Positions 42,616 to 51,316 of a DNA stretch of 64,000 bases are shown here, one piece after another (the stretch's first letter is position 1; each line of letters begins with the position of its first letter). The notes beneath the pieces are model-generated. The model did no database searches, was not told the DNA's origin, and was given only the letters and a program-made list of their open reading frames with translations. Both the position numbers and the translations under genes were made by a program. Origin of the DNA: JAGQIB01 sp041393395 (GTDB lineage Bacteria > ARS69); the NCBI GenBank assembly GCA_041393395.1, contig JAWKKG010000004.1, positions 909,163 to 973,162 of the forward strand. The letters run 5' to 3'.

Positions 42616-44204
42616 CGCGTCACCGGGTGCCACTCGTGCACGCGAACATAGGGACCCCGGATGTCGATCTGCGCGTCGGCCACCACGTCCCTTCGCACCG
42701 GGTAGCTCGTCTCGCTCACGTACAGCGGCGTGATCGGCTGCAGGGCGTGAAGCTCGCGGAAGAACTGATGCCAGATGCCGTTGCGGATCGTCCGGTCCGC
42801 CGTACTCTTCGCGAGATCGATGAGGCTGTCCGTCACGGCGGTGCCGAACGAGGTGTCGTTGTAGGCCTCGTCGATCGAGCGCGAATGGAAGACGCTCTCG
42901 GCGTCGTAGATGAAATCCCCGCGCCGCGCGAGAATGGTGGATTCGTAGTCCTTCGCGTTCAATCGCCCGACGTACACCGTCCACTCGAAGAACTCGACCT
43001 TCGTCGCGATGCCGAGCTTGCGGTACTCCTGCTCCAGCATCGTGGCGATCTCCTCCGAGATCGTGTTGTTCGCGATCAGCATGAACGTGAACTCGAACCG
43101 GAGCCCGTCGCGGATCCGGACGCCGTCCGCGTCGCGCTGCTCCCACCCCGCCTCGTCCAGCAGCGCGGAAGCGGCAGCCGGATCGAACGGAAAGGGGACG
43201 ATGGAGGGGTCGTACGCGGGATCCTCCGCGAACGTGGGGCACGTCGCGACCTTGCCGAATCCGTCGCGGAAGGCGTCGATGATCGCCTGGCGATCCGTGG
43301 CCAGGGTCAACGCCTTGCGCACCCGCGGGTCCTCGAAGAGCGGGTTCCTTCCGTTCCAGGCGAGGTACACGTAGCCCCGATCCGAAGCCCGGAAGAACTG
43401 CAGATTCGGATCCTTCGAATCCTCCCGGTAGAACTTGTTCGGATGACGATCGTACACGTGAACCCCGCCGGTCAGCAGTTCCGTCCGGAGCGCCGTGTCC
43501 TCCGGGATGACACGAATGACGAGGCGATCGAAGCCGGGACGTCCGTCGCAGTAGTTCTCGTTCGCGTCGAACACGAGGCGTTCCTCGGAGATCCACTCCC
43601 GGAAGATCCAGGGGCCATTCCCCACGGGATGCCGCCCGAAACCCGACTCCATCATCTGGTCCGCGGGGATCGACTCGATCAGATGCTTCGGCATGATCGC
43701 GGGATCCTGCGCCGGCAGCAGCGGTTCCCACTGCGGTTCGCCGTAGACGAAACGGACCGTGTACGGGTCCACGACCTCCACTTGCTCGATCCCCTTGATC
43801 GCGGCCCGATTCGGGAACGGGACCGCCGGATCGAGCGCGCGGTCGTACGTGAACTTGACGTCCTCCGCCGTGGTGGGCTTCCCGTCCGTCCAGAAGACGT
43901 CGCGGCGAAGGTGCATCAGGAGGGATCGGCGGTCGTCCGCGATCTCCCACGACACCGCAAGCCGCGGTTCGAGGGCAAGGTCCGGCGGCGGTCCCCAGTC
44001 CACGAGACGCATGAACACGAGGTTCTCCATGTCGGTCGAGATCGCGCTCGTGGACACGAGCGGATTGATGCGGTCCGGTTGGTTCGAGGAACCGATCACG
44101 AGCGTGTGCACGCCGCCGCGGCTCGACGTTCGTTCGCCCCCGTCTCCCCCGCACCCCCCGAGCGTCAGTGCGATCGCCAGTCCGAGGAGACCGAGGCGGA
44201 TCAC
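42612..44204 (-). CDS. Peptide-binding lipoprotein (SBP family 5), first of a pair
   Basis: A 530-residue binding lipoprotein with a short signal peptide and lipobox LGGC (Cys18). It shows the family blocks DRINPLVSTSAIS, VFWTDGKPTTAEDVKFTYDR and VRKALTLATDRQAIIDAFRDG. GTG 44204 overlaps the stop of the 226-residue membrane-protein gene as GTGA, so the peptide transporter genes are physically coupled to the unknown membrane cluster. That coupling raises the possibility that the importer and the cluster work together. Confidence 0.94.
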   Translation of the reverse strand: MIRLGLLGLAIALTLGGCGGDGGERTSSRGGVHTLVIGSSNQPDRINPLVSTSAISTDMENLVFMRLVDWGPPPDLALEPRLAVSWEIADDRRSLLMHLRRDVFWTDGKPTTAEDVKFTYDRALDPAVPFPNRAAIKGIEQVEVVDPYTVRFVYGEPQWEPLLPAQDPAIMPKHLIESIPADQMMESGFGRHPVGNGPWIFREWISEERLVFDANENYCDGRPGFDRLVIRVIPEDTALRTELLTGGVHVYDRHPNKFYREDSKDPNLQFFRASDRGYVYLAWNGRNPLFEDPRVRKALTLATDRQAIIDAFRDGFGKVATCPTFAEDPAYDPSIVPFPFDPAAASALLDEAGWEQRDADGVRIRDGLRFEFTFMLIANNTISEEIATMLEQEYRKLGIATKVEFFEWTVYVGRLNAKDYESTILARRGDFIYDAESVFHSRSIDEAYNDTSFGTAVTDSLIDLAKSTADRTIRNGIWHQFFRELHALQPITPLYVSETSYPVRRDVVADAQIDIRGPYVRVHEWHPVTR

Positions 44205-44881
44205 GCCCCCTCTCCGGTCGAGCGCTGACGGCGTCCCCAGACGAACAGGAACACGGCGACCGCGAGCAGCAGGATCCCGGTGGTCGCCGGCGACACCATG
44301 AGCTCGCGCGTCCGCCCGATCGCGAGCGACATGCGGGACATCACCGTGTACCCGAAGCTCGCGCCGAAGGAGATCATGAGGAAGAAGATGCCGATCCGCG
44401 ACACCACGCCGAGCGCGCCCTTCTGCTCCTTGGAGAAATAGAAGTAGATCAGGCTCGTGGCGAGTCCGATCACGAGGATCAGATTCGAGACGGCCGTCCA
44501 GCCGCCGTGGACGACGTCGACCATCGTCGACTGGAGCTGCAGGATCAGGTCGCCGGACGCGAACGCGATGACGTTGATTCCCGCGTACATGCCGACCACG
44601 AACGCGAGCGGCCAGCGGGACAGCCAGCTGATCTTCGGGACGAACCGGGTGAACATGAGCACGCCGAGGATCGCCGCCCCGAGCCGGATCCAGTTTCCTC
44701 GCGCCACCTCTTCCACGAGGTTCGGCCGGATCGTCTCCTGCCACGCGAGCGCGATGTAGTATCCGGCGCTGATGCCCACGAACAGATGCTCGGCGAGCTT
44801 GTACAGCGGGTTGTCCTTCCAGAGGAAGCTCAGGATGCACAGCGTGAGCGCGGTGCTGATCCACAACTGCAGGGCGTCCAT
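44201..44881 (-). CDS. Multi-pass membrane protein of the GlmL-linked cluster (226 residues)
   Basis: I do not recognise this family. The product is an inner-membrane protein with about seven helices (near 5-20, 32-48, 65-82, 90-112, 130-152, 160-180 and 196-214) and a conserved-looking NPLYKLAEHLFVGISAGYYIALAWQE region, cited here by position 24-50. The C-terminus is basic (RRQRS), likely cytoplasmic. The ATG at 44881 shares one base with the stop of the 282-residue gene (TGATG). It is the distal membrane subunit of the cluster and overlaps the peptide-binding protein gene. A channel or scaffold role is inference. Confidence 0.8.
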   Translation of the reverse strand: MDALQLWISTALTLCILSFLWKDNPLYKLAEHLFVGISAGYYIALAWQETIRPNLVEEVARGNWIRLGAAILGVLMFTRFVPKISWLSRWPLAFVVGMYAGINVIAFASGDLILQLQSTMVDVVHGGWTAVSNLILVIGLATSLIYFYFSKEQKGALGVVSRIGIFFLMISFGASFGYTVMSRMSLAIGRTRELMVSPATTGILLLAVAVFLFVWGRRQRSTGEGA

Positions 44882-45729
44882 CAGCGCGCTCCTCCCGATC
44901 GGCGGGCAAGGAAGTACATCACGTTCCCGAACACGATGAACGCGATCAACAGCATGTGGCTCGCGCTCTGCGCGGACATGCCGGCCATGGCAAGCCCGGG
45001 GCGGCCCACGAGCTTCTCGTACTCGGCCGCCCCCTTCATTCCGGCCGCGAGTCCGAGGAGCTGACCCGCCTTGTAGTACGGCACGTAGTCGGGCCCCGAC
45101 ACGGCCGTGCACGCCGCGACCATCGGAACCCCCGTGATGCTCTGGACGTTCTGCACGTACTCCTTCACGCCGGGCGAGCCGGCGGAGACGTTGATCAGCA
45201 TCGCGAAGTCCGTGTACGTGTCGTAGTGCTGGAGCAGCGGGATCTCGTTCGAGGGCGTGCCGTCGCGATTCACCGGGAACGTGCCCTTGAGGGACTTCTG
45301 GATCGATCGCATCGCGATCTGCTGTCCCTCCTTGTAGCCGAGCAGCACGTAGTCGACGTCCTTCCGGTAGCCGTAGTCCGTGGTGAGCCCGGCCTCCGCG
45401 AGCACCGCCTCGGTGATCGGCGTCGCCGCCGGCCACAGGCTGTACATCACCATCTTGATCTTCTTCTCCGCGAGCTGATGGATCAGCGCGAGATGGAACG
45501 GCTCGAGCTCCGGCTTTCCGGAGGGGTCGTAGTCCGCGGAGATCAGCACCGTCGATCCGTCGGGGAGATCCTCGATCGCGTCGTACAGGTCCTGCACCAT
45601 CGGTGACACGTACAGCGGCAGCGGCAGGTCGACCACGAGCGGCAGCACGATCGCGAACGCCAGGATCAGGAACAGCCAGCGGCGATCGATGAATTCGAGA
45701 CGCTCCCGCCAGGAGCGGCGGGCCGTCAC
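44881..45729 (-). CDS. Membrane-anchored alpha/beta protein of the GlmL-linked cluster (282 residues)
   Basis: Function unknown. A membrane helix near the N-terminus (about 18-38) is followed by a soluble alpha/beta domain of about 200 residues (55-250) and a C-terminal helix (259-277). The soluble part has Rossmann-like beta-alpha alternation, for example VLISADYDPSG near 61-71 and VDYVLLGYKEGQQIA near 124-138, so it may bind a nucleotide or sense a ligand. The GTG at 45729 overlaps the upstream stop as GTGA. Two flanking helices place the soluble domain on the opposite side of the membrane from both termini. Confidence 0.8.
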   Translation of the reverse strand: MTARRSWRERLEFIDRRWLFLILAFAIVLPLVVDLPLPLYVSPMVQDLYDAIEDLPDGSTVLISADYDPSGKPELEPFHLALIHQLAEKKIKMVMYSLWPAATPITEAVLAEAGLTTDYGYRKDVDYVLLGYKEGQQIAMRSIQKSLKGTFPVNRDGTPSNEIPLLQHYDTYTDFAMLINVSAGSPGVKEYVQNVQSITGVPMVAACTAVSGPDYVPYYKAGQLLGLAAGMKGAAEYEKLVGRPGLAMAGMSAQSASHMLLIAFIVFGNVMYFLARRSGGAR

Positions 45730-46370
45730 TTGCCACCTCCGAGGTGCGCGCGCTCGAGGCCGAGGATCACCCGAATGCCGGTCGAGATCGCGCCGAGGGC
45801 GGCACCCATGAGAATCGCGCGCTTCCCGGCGAGATTCGGGACGTCCATGATCCAGTCCTTGAGGCCGGGGAAGCCGCCGAGGAAGCTGTCCGGGCCCCAG
45901 ATCGCGGCGCCGACCGGCACCTGCCCCAGCATCACCAGGATCGCGGCGGAGAGCAGCAACACGGCCTCGGTGCTCCGTGCGCGGAACGCGCGGTACGCCG
46001 CCGACGTGATGAAGAATGCCAGAAGCGCGAACATCGTGGCCGACAGCGGATCGTAGACGGTGTTGTAGAGCCAGATGAACGGCGACTGCTCTCCCTGGTG
46101 ATCATGGAAGATCCCGAGTGCGGCCATGCCGAGCATCGAGCCCACGAGCACGATGCTGTACAGTGCCTCGGAACTCCCGCGTCGGATCTTCTTGAAGTGC
46201 AGATCGAACACGTTCGCCATGCCGAGCACGTACGTGAACGCGACCACGATGAGTCCCCACTGCTGGAGCTCCTGCGTGATCGCGGCGTGCGTGCGGTGAG
46301 GCACGAAGAAGTCGTTGATCATCAGGGCTCCGGCCACGAACGTGAGGAGCCACGGAACGGCGCGCTTCAT
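45726..46370 (-). CDS. Multi-pass membrane protein of the GlmL-linked cluster (214 residues)
   Basis: Function unknown. An inner-membrane protein with about six helices (near 5-20, 38-55, 70-88, 108-126, 138-156 and 185-203). A loop between helices three and four contains FHDHQGEQSPFIW, with two histidines that could bind a metal or quinone. The ATG at 46370 has GGGGGAGA upstream. It lies between the FN3-type membrane protein and the alpha/beta protein, and its stop overlaps the latter. Composition and helix pattern differ from known transporter families I can name. Confidence 0.8.
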   Translation of the reverse strand: MKRAVPWLLTFVAGALMINDFFVPHRTHAAITQELQQWGLIVVAFTYVLGMANVFDLHFKKIRRGSSEALYSIVLVGSMLGMAALGIFHDHQGEQSPFIWLYNTVYDPLSATMFALLAFFITSAAYRAFRARSTEAVLLLSAAILVMLGQVPVGAAIWGPDSFLGGFPGLKDWIMDVPNLAGKRAILMGAALGAISTGIRVILGLERAHLGGGK

Positions 46371-46379
46371 GGTCTCCCC

Positions 46380-47528
46380 CTATCCGGCCACCGAGAACCA
46401 GTCCCGGAACGCGCTCATCCCGAGCGATTCCAGAACGGCTCCCGTCAGCAGCGCGAGAACCAGGATCACCTTCGCCCAGTCGGCCGCGCGCAACGTCGAC
46501 AGGAGCGACGGATCGCGGGACAGATAGGCGCTCGCCGCGAAGAACTCTTCTCCGATCAACGTGTAGTCGCAGGCGGCGATGAAGAAGGGGAGCTGCGTGA
46601 CCTCGGCCGTGCCGGCGATCTGGATCGAGCCGGCGGCGAATCCCGTCTCCGCGAAGATGAGACTCTCGGCAAAGAACCGACCGAGGTAGAAGTTCGCGGC
46701 GGGTCGGTCGCGCAGGATGATCCCGTTCACGCCGGCGCAGTACGCGAACTGCTCGTTCGAGATGTAGCGAATCCCGTCCGGACGATATGCGTCGGGACGT
46801 CCGGCCGCGGTGCAGCCCGTCCGGACGACTTCGTCCGCCACGGCGAGCACGAACGGTGTCCGGGTGGGCACCGTGAGCGGCACCTCGTAGTTCGCGGTCT
46901 TCTCCGCCACGCGCTCGAGGATGAGCATCGCGGCGATGGTCTGGATGTCCTGGACCTCCTCGATGCCGGGAACGTACAGCACCGGACGTCCCATCTCCGT
47001 CGCGCGGCCGATCGCCTCGTCCATCGCGTCGACCGGCGCCAGACGACGGATGTAGAAGTGCGCCGTGCCCTGGTTGGCCCGCCAGATGTTGTAGAACAGC
47101 AGGCCGGTGAAGACGCCGAGCATCACGAGGACGTTCAGGCGACCCCGGTGGAAGAACTGCGGGAGCGCCATGATCGGATCGGTCGACACGACCGCGAGCG
47201 ACTCCCCGCTCGCGTCCTCGAGGGTCAGCTGGTAGGAGACCGGCGTCCGATCCGGCGGCCCCTCCTGCCCCGAGGAGCCGTCCATCGCCCCCGCCTGGCT
47301 CGCGGGAACCACCGCGACCTCGGTGACCACCCCGTTCGCGTCGACGCGCTCGAGGCGCACGCTGGCGTCGGCCGGAGTATCGGCCGACGTTTCCCACGTG
47401 ACGGTCACGGAGCGACCGCCGTCGTTCGGGGTGTCCCTCGCGGTGACGTCGGAGAGCGACGCGGCCGCCGCACCGCCCGCCGCGACGAGCACCGAGCAAG
47501 CGGCGGCGACGGCCGCTCCGCGGATCAC
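46380..47528 (-). CDS. FN3-type membrane protein of the GlmL-linked cluster (DUF6754-like)
   Basis: A 382-residue protein with a signal peptide (about 1-23), an FN3-like beta domain (about 24-118) and a membrane helix (about 130-148). An alpha/beta domain of about 190 residues (165-355) follows, then a final helix (about 356-374). The alpha/beta part begins with AIGRATEMGRPVLYVPGIEEV. From memory the layout matches proteins annotated DUF6754, which I cannot verify here. The GTG at 47528 lies one base after the stop of the barrel-sandwich/KOW gene, so the two are coupled. Possible roles include a ligand-sensing subunit of a membrane complex. Confidence 0.75.
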   Translation of the reverse strand: MIRGAAVAAACSVLVAAGGAAAASLSDVTARDTPNDGGRSVTVTWETSADTPADASVRLERVDANGVVTEVAVVPASQAGAMDGSSGQEGPPDRTPVSYQLTLEDASGESLAVVSTDPIMALPQFFHRGRLNVLVMLGVFTGLLFYNIWRANQGTAHFYIRRLAPVDAMDEAIGRATEMGRPVLYVPGIEEVQDIQTIAAMLILERVAEKTANYEVPLTVPTRTPFVLAVADEVVRTGCTAAGRPDAYRPDGIRYISNEQFAYCAGVNGIILRDRPAANFYLGRFFAESLIFAETGFAAGSIQIAGTAEVTQLPFFIAACDYTLIGEEFFAASAYLSRDPSLLSTLRAADWAKVILVLALLTGAVLESLGMSAFRDWFSVAG

Positions 47529-47529
47529 G

Positions 47530-48657
47530 TCAGCTCTCGATGATCTCGACGTTCGCGCGCGGCAGCAGATGGCGTGCCCCGCCCTCGTCGAGATCCACCC
47601 AGAGCACACGAACCATCGTCTCCGATGGTAGCCGGTGCAGGGGCGACGGAAGCTCCGAGACCGTTCCGAGCGCTCCGAAGTGCGGCTCGCGGATGATGCG
47701 CACGCGCGTGCCCGGCGCGAGACCACCGGCCACCACCGACGCGGCCGGCCCGCCCTCGGCGCGCTGCTCCAGCGGCACCACCACTTCGGGCCGGATCACG
47801 CCGGCACGGATCTGCGTGGCGCCGTTCATGGAGGCCTTCCGGCCTTCGCGCGACTTCAGGAGCTCGTACGTCGCGAGCGCCATCGGGATGCGACCGAACC
47901 CTTCGGTGATGACCACCGTCACGCCCTTCTCCTCGGTGCCCGTGATCGCCACCCCGATGTCGTAGCCGAGGAAGTCCTTGATCGTGGAGTCGTCGATGCC
48001 GCCGGCGACCACGCCCTTCACGCCACAAGACACGGCCTTCTCGAGCGCGGCCGACGTCACGAGCGAGCCGCCCACCACGATCTTGCCCTCGTGCTCCGGC
48101 AGGATCGACGAGGCATCGAGCACCTCGTCCGGCGACTTCGAGATCATGTGGATGTCGCCGAACGTCTCGCCGCCGATTCCGAAGATGCCCTGAACGAACG
48201 AGCCGTGCGTCTCCACCACGACGCCTTCCTCGGCGCGGACCTCGACGACTTCGCCGTCGACGTAGCCGTGCACCTCCACGGGAATCGGCGGCTCGCGGAG
48301 CAGAACCTGTCCCGTCACCTCGGACACGCTCTCCACCACTCCCTTGACCGACGATTTCGCCACGGACTTGAACAGACCGAACATCGACGAACTGCGCGCG
48401 ATCGGCTCGTCCACGTCGACCGGATCGCCGACCTTCTTGATCATCTTCGAGGGCACCTCGTCCGGCAGGACGGAGAGCACGTTCGCCACGTTCACGGAGT
48501 GCACGTTGCCCGGGAGCTCCGTCCGCGCGACGACCTGCTCGGCCTTCACGTGGTCGCCCTTCTGGACCATCACCTCGCCCTTGAGCGGCAGGATCCGTTC
48601 CTTCTGCAGCGCGGCGAGCGCCGTCACGCGGAGTCCGGGGGTATAGGCGTGAGCCAT
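47530..48657 (-). CDS. Barrel-sandwich plus KOW protein next to GlmL (375 residues)
   Basis: A cytoplasmic protein of 375 residues with no membrane helix. The N-terminal third has two stretches that look like barrel-sandwich hybrid (lipoyl/RnfC-type) folds: LKGEVMVQKGDHVKAEQVVA (25-44) and PVEVHGYVDGEVVEV near 125-139. The middle is an alpha/beta region with repeated Gly-rich turns (GKIVVGGSLVTSAALEKAV). The C-terminus has a KOW-type motif, PGTRVRIIREPHFGALGTV, near 316-334. The ATG at 48657 has AGGAGGAG upstream, 17 bp after the glmL-like stop. It carries no lysine in a lipoyl-type turn that I can identify. It may scaffold the GlmL-like ATPase onto the membrane subunits; that is inference. 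Confidence 0.8.
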   Translation of the reverse strand: MAHAYTPGLRVTALAALQKERILPLKGEVMVQKGDHVKAEQVVARTELPGNVHSVNVANVLSVLPDEVPSKMIKKVGDPVDVDEPIARSSSMFGLFKSVAKSSVKGVVESVSEVTGQVLLREPPIPVEVHGYVDGEVVEVRAEEGVVVETHGSFVQGIFGIGGETFGDIHMISKSPDEVLDASSILPEHEGKIVVGGSLVTSAALEKAVSCGVKGVVAGGIDDSTIKDFLGYDIGVAITGTEEKGVTVVITEGFGRIPMALATYELLKSREGRKASMNGATQIRAGVIRPEVVVPLEQRAEGGPAASVVAGGLAPGTRVRIIREPHFGALGTVSELPSPLHRLPSETMVRVLWVDLDEGGARHLLPRANVEIIES

Positions 48658-48674
48658 TCGCTTCTCCTCCTCGG

Positions 48675-50510
48675 CTAGCCGACCGGCTGCGCTTCGGGCT
48701 CGGGGTAGGCGTCGAGCGCGTGGGTCCACGCGCGAATCAGATCGACACGGTTCGGGTCCGCCGGATCGAGGGCGATCGGACGTCCGCGGCCGTCGAGAAT
48801 CAGGCCCACGACGCCGCCGTGGAGCTCCCGCTCCACCGTCTTGCCGGGACCGGCGCCCACGTCGCAGCCCTTGGCCGGCGTGATCTTCGCGCGGACGGAC
48901 TCTCCGGCCTCGAGCGGGATGAGCTGCAAGTCACCGAACACGATCTCGTGGCGCTCGCTGCCGCCCGTGGACTTCGTGTACTCCACCGTCATGAACGATT
49001 TGCCGGGCTTCACCTGGCCGCGCGGCGCCACGCAGGTGCCGAGCCAGATGAGGCAGTCCTTCTCGAACACCTCGGTCGCGGCCGCAGGGTGGACCTCCGC
49101 GAGCACGCCGAGCTGCGGCATCATGAAGATCGAGTCCACCGCGAGACGGGTCACGCCTTCCGGCAGGAACGCGTCGACGAGCATCATCGCGGACTGGTTC
49201 CGGCGCGGCGCGTGCGAGAGCACGCCGCCGGATCCGATCAGCAGATCGAGCGCCATCATGTCCACGATCGTGGCGTCCGAACCCGTCTGCTCGAACGTGT
49301 CCGACACGGTGCGCTCGCGCTGCACGCCGCGGAGGCCGACCGCCATCGCCTTGTGCTGCTCGAACGCGAGACGCAGCGCCTCGCGCGCCAGCGCCTGCTC
49401 CACCATGAGTTCCTCCAGCGAGTGGGGAATCGTGGTGGGGCGGATCATCTTGTTGCGGATGCGGTTGCGGAGGTCCTTCTCGTCCATGGAGAACGGGACC
49501 CAGCGCATCACGTTCGGAACCCCCGCTTCCGTCAGCACGTTCGAGATCGAGTAGCTCATGCCGAGGTTCGCGGACACCGTGCGGTTGAACGTCTCGCCGA
49601 ACACGGAGAACACGTCGGTGGTGGCGCCCCCGATGTCCACGCCGAGCACGTCGAGCCCGTGCTGCTTCGCGATGGTCTGGATGATGTTCCCCACCGCGCC
49701 CGGGGTCGGCATGATCGGGACCCCCACCCACTCCATCAGCTTCCGGTAGCCCGGCGCCTGCGCCATCACGTGTTCCATGAACAGGTCGTGGATCTTGTCG
49801 CGCGCCGGCCCGAGGTTCTCGCGTTCCATCACGGGACGCAGGTTCGGCACGACGGAGAGATCCGTCTTCGCCGCGAGCGCCTTCTCGATCTGATCGGACG
49901 CCTTGTTGTTGCCCGCGTAGATCACCGGCAGCTTGTAGCTGCTGCCGAGACGCGGCCGCGGATCCGCGGCCTCGATGATCTCCGCCAGCTTCACGACGTG
50001 CTCGACCGCGCCACCGTCGATGCCGCCGGACAGCAGGATCATGTCCGGGCGCAGGTGACGGATGCGACGGATCTGCTCGTGGGGACGGCGGCCGTCGTTC
50101 GAAGCGAGCGCGTCCATCACGATCGCGCCGGCACCGAGCGCGGCACGCTCGGCGCTCTCGGCCGTCATCGTCTTGACGACGCCGGCCACGACCATCTGGA
50201 GACCACCGCCGGCCGACGACGTGGAGACGTAGAGATCCACGCCGACGCCGTCGCCGCGGGTCGGCGTCACGATCCGGGAACCTTCGAGGAACTTGCGTCC
50301 GGCGAGTTCCTCGACTTCCTCGATGGCGTTCAGCACGCCCTTCGTCACGTCCTCGAACGGAGCCTCGACGGTCGTCGGCGCCTCACCACGCACGATCAGG
50401 CGGAACTCGCCCTCGCGCCACTCGATGAGGATCGCCTTCGTCGTCGTGCTGCCGCAGTCGGTCGCCAGAATCGACTTGATCTTGGATGGATCGAGCGGCG
50501 TTTCGGACAT
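48675..50510 (-). CDS. GlmL/MutL-family ASKHA ATPase
   Basis: A 611-residue protein of the GlmL (MutL) family, actin-like ATPases named for a companion of B12-dependent glutamate mutase. The first phosphate loop is LATDCGSTTTK (15-25), the second GVDIGGATTD (290-299), and the family-typical SGGIDGG (161-167) lies between. No glutamate mutase GlmES, ornithine aminomutase or other B12 enzyme gene is adjacent. Here it follows the gcv genes and precedes membrane proteins instead. The ATG at 50510 has AAGGGA upstream. In this setting it may be an energiser or assembly factor of a membrane complex; the family's biochemical role is itself poorly known. Confidence 0.9.
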   Translation of the reverse strand: MSETPLDPSKIKSILATDCGSTTTKAILIEWREGEFRLIVRGEAPTTVEAPFEDVTKGVLNAIEEVEELAGRKFLEGSRIVTPTRGDGVGVDLYVSTSSAGGGLQMVVAGVVKTMTAESAERAALGAGAIVMDALASNDGRRPHEQIRRIRHLRPDMILLSGGIDGGAVEHVVKLAEIIEAADPRPRLGSSYKLPVIYAGNNKASDQIEKALAAKTDLSVVPNLRPVMERENLGPARDKIHDLFMEHVMAQAPGYRKLMEWVGVPIMPTPGAVGNIIQTIAKQHGLDVLGVDIGGATTDVFSVFGETFNRTVSANLGMSYSISNVLTEAGVPNVMRWVPFSMDEKDLRNRIRNKMIRPTTIPHSLEELMVEQALAREALRLAFEQHKAMAVGLRGVQRERTVSDTFEQTGSDATIVDMMALDLLIGSGGVLSHAPRRNQSAMMLVDAFLPEGVTRLAVDSIFMMPQLGVLAEVHPAAATEVFEKDCLIWLGTCVAPRGQVKPGKSFMTVEYTKSTGGSERHEIVFGDLQLIPLEAGESVRAKITPAKGCDVGAGPGKTVERELHGGVVGLILDGRGRPIALDPADPNRVDLIRAWTHALDAYPEPEAQPVG

Positions 50511-50559
50511 CGGGTTCCCTTCCTGGTTGAGACTCGCGGCGCCAGGCCGCGATGCGACG

Positions 50560-50934
50560 TTACCCCTTGGTGGCGGATCGCGCGTCGTCCTCCGCGCGTT
50601 CGATCCGCCGGATCAACTCCTCGATCGTCTCCCGGCGCTCGAGCATCTTCGCGAACTGATCGAGCTCCTTCGCGTTGAACACCGTGTGCACGATCGGCGA
50701 GAGAAAGTGCAGGAACTGGCTGCCGACGAACGACAGCGGCTTCGACGACTCCAGCATGAAGATGGCGGGCACCGACATCCCCCACCGGACCACCGCCTGC
50801 GCGGTCCGGTCGAGGAGCCGGTCGTCGTCTTCGGAGAGGAAGTCGCGCGTGGACTCGCCGCCCACGCGGAACGTCCCCCCCGATTCCTCACCGATGCCCG
50901 GTTCGGGCTTCCGGCCCCACCATTGCTTCCACAT
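50560..50934 (-). CDS. Small peripheral membrane protein upstream of GlmL-like gene (124 residues)
   Basis: Unrecognised. The first 12 residues are aromatic and basic (MWKQWWGRK), the middle contains an amphipathic to hydrophobic stretch (about 53-88), and the last 30 residues form a charged helix (KMLERRETIEELIRRIERAE) fit for coiled-coil contact. The ATG at 50934 lies inside the 3' end of the PH-like gene (47-bp overlap). The stop is 49 bp before the GlmL-like ATG. Its place in the same run suggests it belongs to the cluster. Confidence 0.72.
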   Translation of the reverse strand: MWKQWWGRKPEPGIGEESGGTFRVGGESTRDFLSEDDDRLLDRTAQAVVRWGMSVPAIFMLESSKPLSFVGSQFLHFLSPIVHTVFNAKELDQFAKMLERRETIEELIRRIERAEDDARSATKG

Positions 50935-51316
50935 ACCTCAAGACCTCTCCCCGGTCTCCCGGGAGCAGCAGCGTCTCGCCGCGAAACGCGTCGAGCCACG
51001 TCGGCCGCTCGAACGGCGACAGCACGAGCTGTCCGGGCGCCCGCCGGATCCCGCGAAAGTCCGCCCACGGACGGCGCTGGGTCCGCCAGGGACGACCGAT
51101 CTCGACTCCATCCGCCGACAGCCGGTACCGGGTCGGGAAGAAGAACCGCGACGTCGTCACGATCAGCACCGCGGCCGCCATCCCCGTGAGCGCGGCGCTC
51201 TCGGTCCAGGACCAGGCGCCGATCACGCTCCCCACGATGACGACGACCGCGAACACGCCCCGCGCGGGCTGCTTCTTCAAGGGCCACATCTCCCACGCGG
51301 GTCCCGCCAGACTCAT
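50888..51316 (-). CDS. Membrane protein with PH-like domain (142 residues)
   Basis: Two membrane helices (about 20-38 and 42-60) precede a small beta-rich domain (60-135) with the phrases YRLSADGVEIGRPW and RRPWADFRGIRRAPG, a pattern seen in bacterial PH-like (YcxB/DUF-type) membrane proteins. The ATG at 51316 overlaps the gcvPB stop as ATGA, so it is translated with the glycine cleavage genes. Function unknown; it bridges the gcv operon and the GlmL cluster. Confidence 0.75.
   Translation of the reverse strand: MSLAGPAWEMWPLKKQPARGVFAVVVIVGSVIGAWSWTESAALTGMAAAVLIVTTSRFFFPTRYRLSADGVEIGRPWRTQRRPWADFRGIRRAPGQLVLSPFERPTWLDAFRGETLLLPGDRGEVLRYVEAMVGPEARTGHR

Noticed and set aside
48675..50510. 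DNA mismatch repair MutL
   Set aside because: The family name MutL is shared, but this protein has ASKHA phosphate loops (DCGSTTTK, DIGGATTD) and lacks GHKL ATPase motifs.
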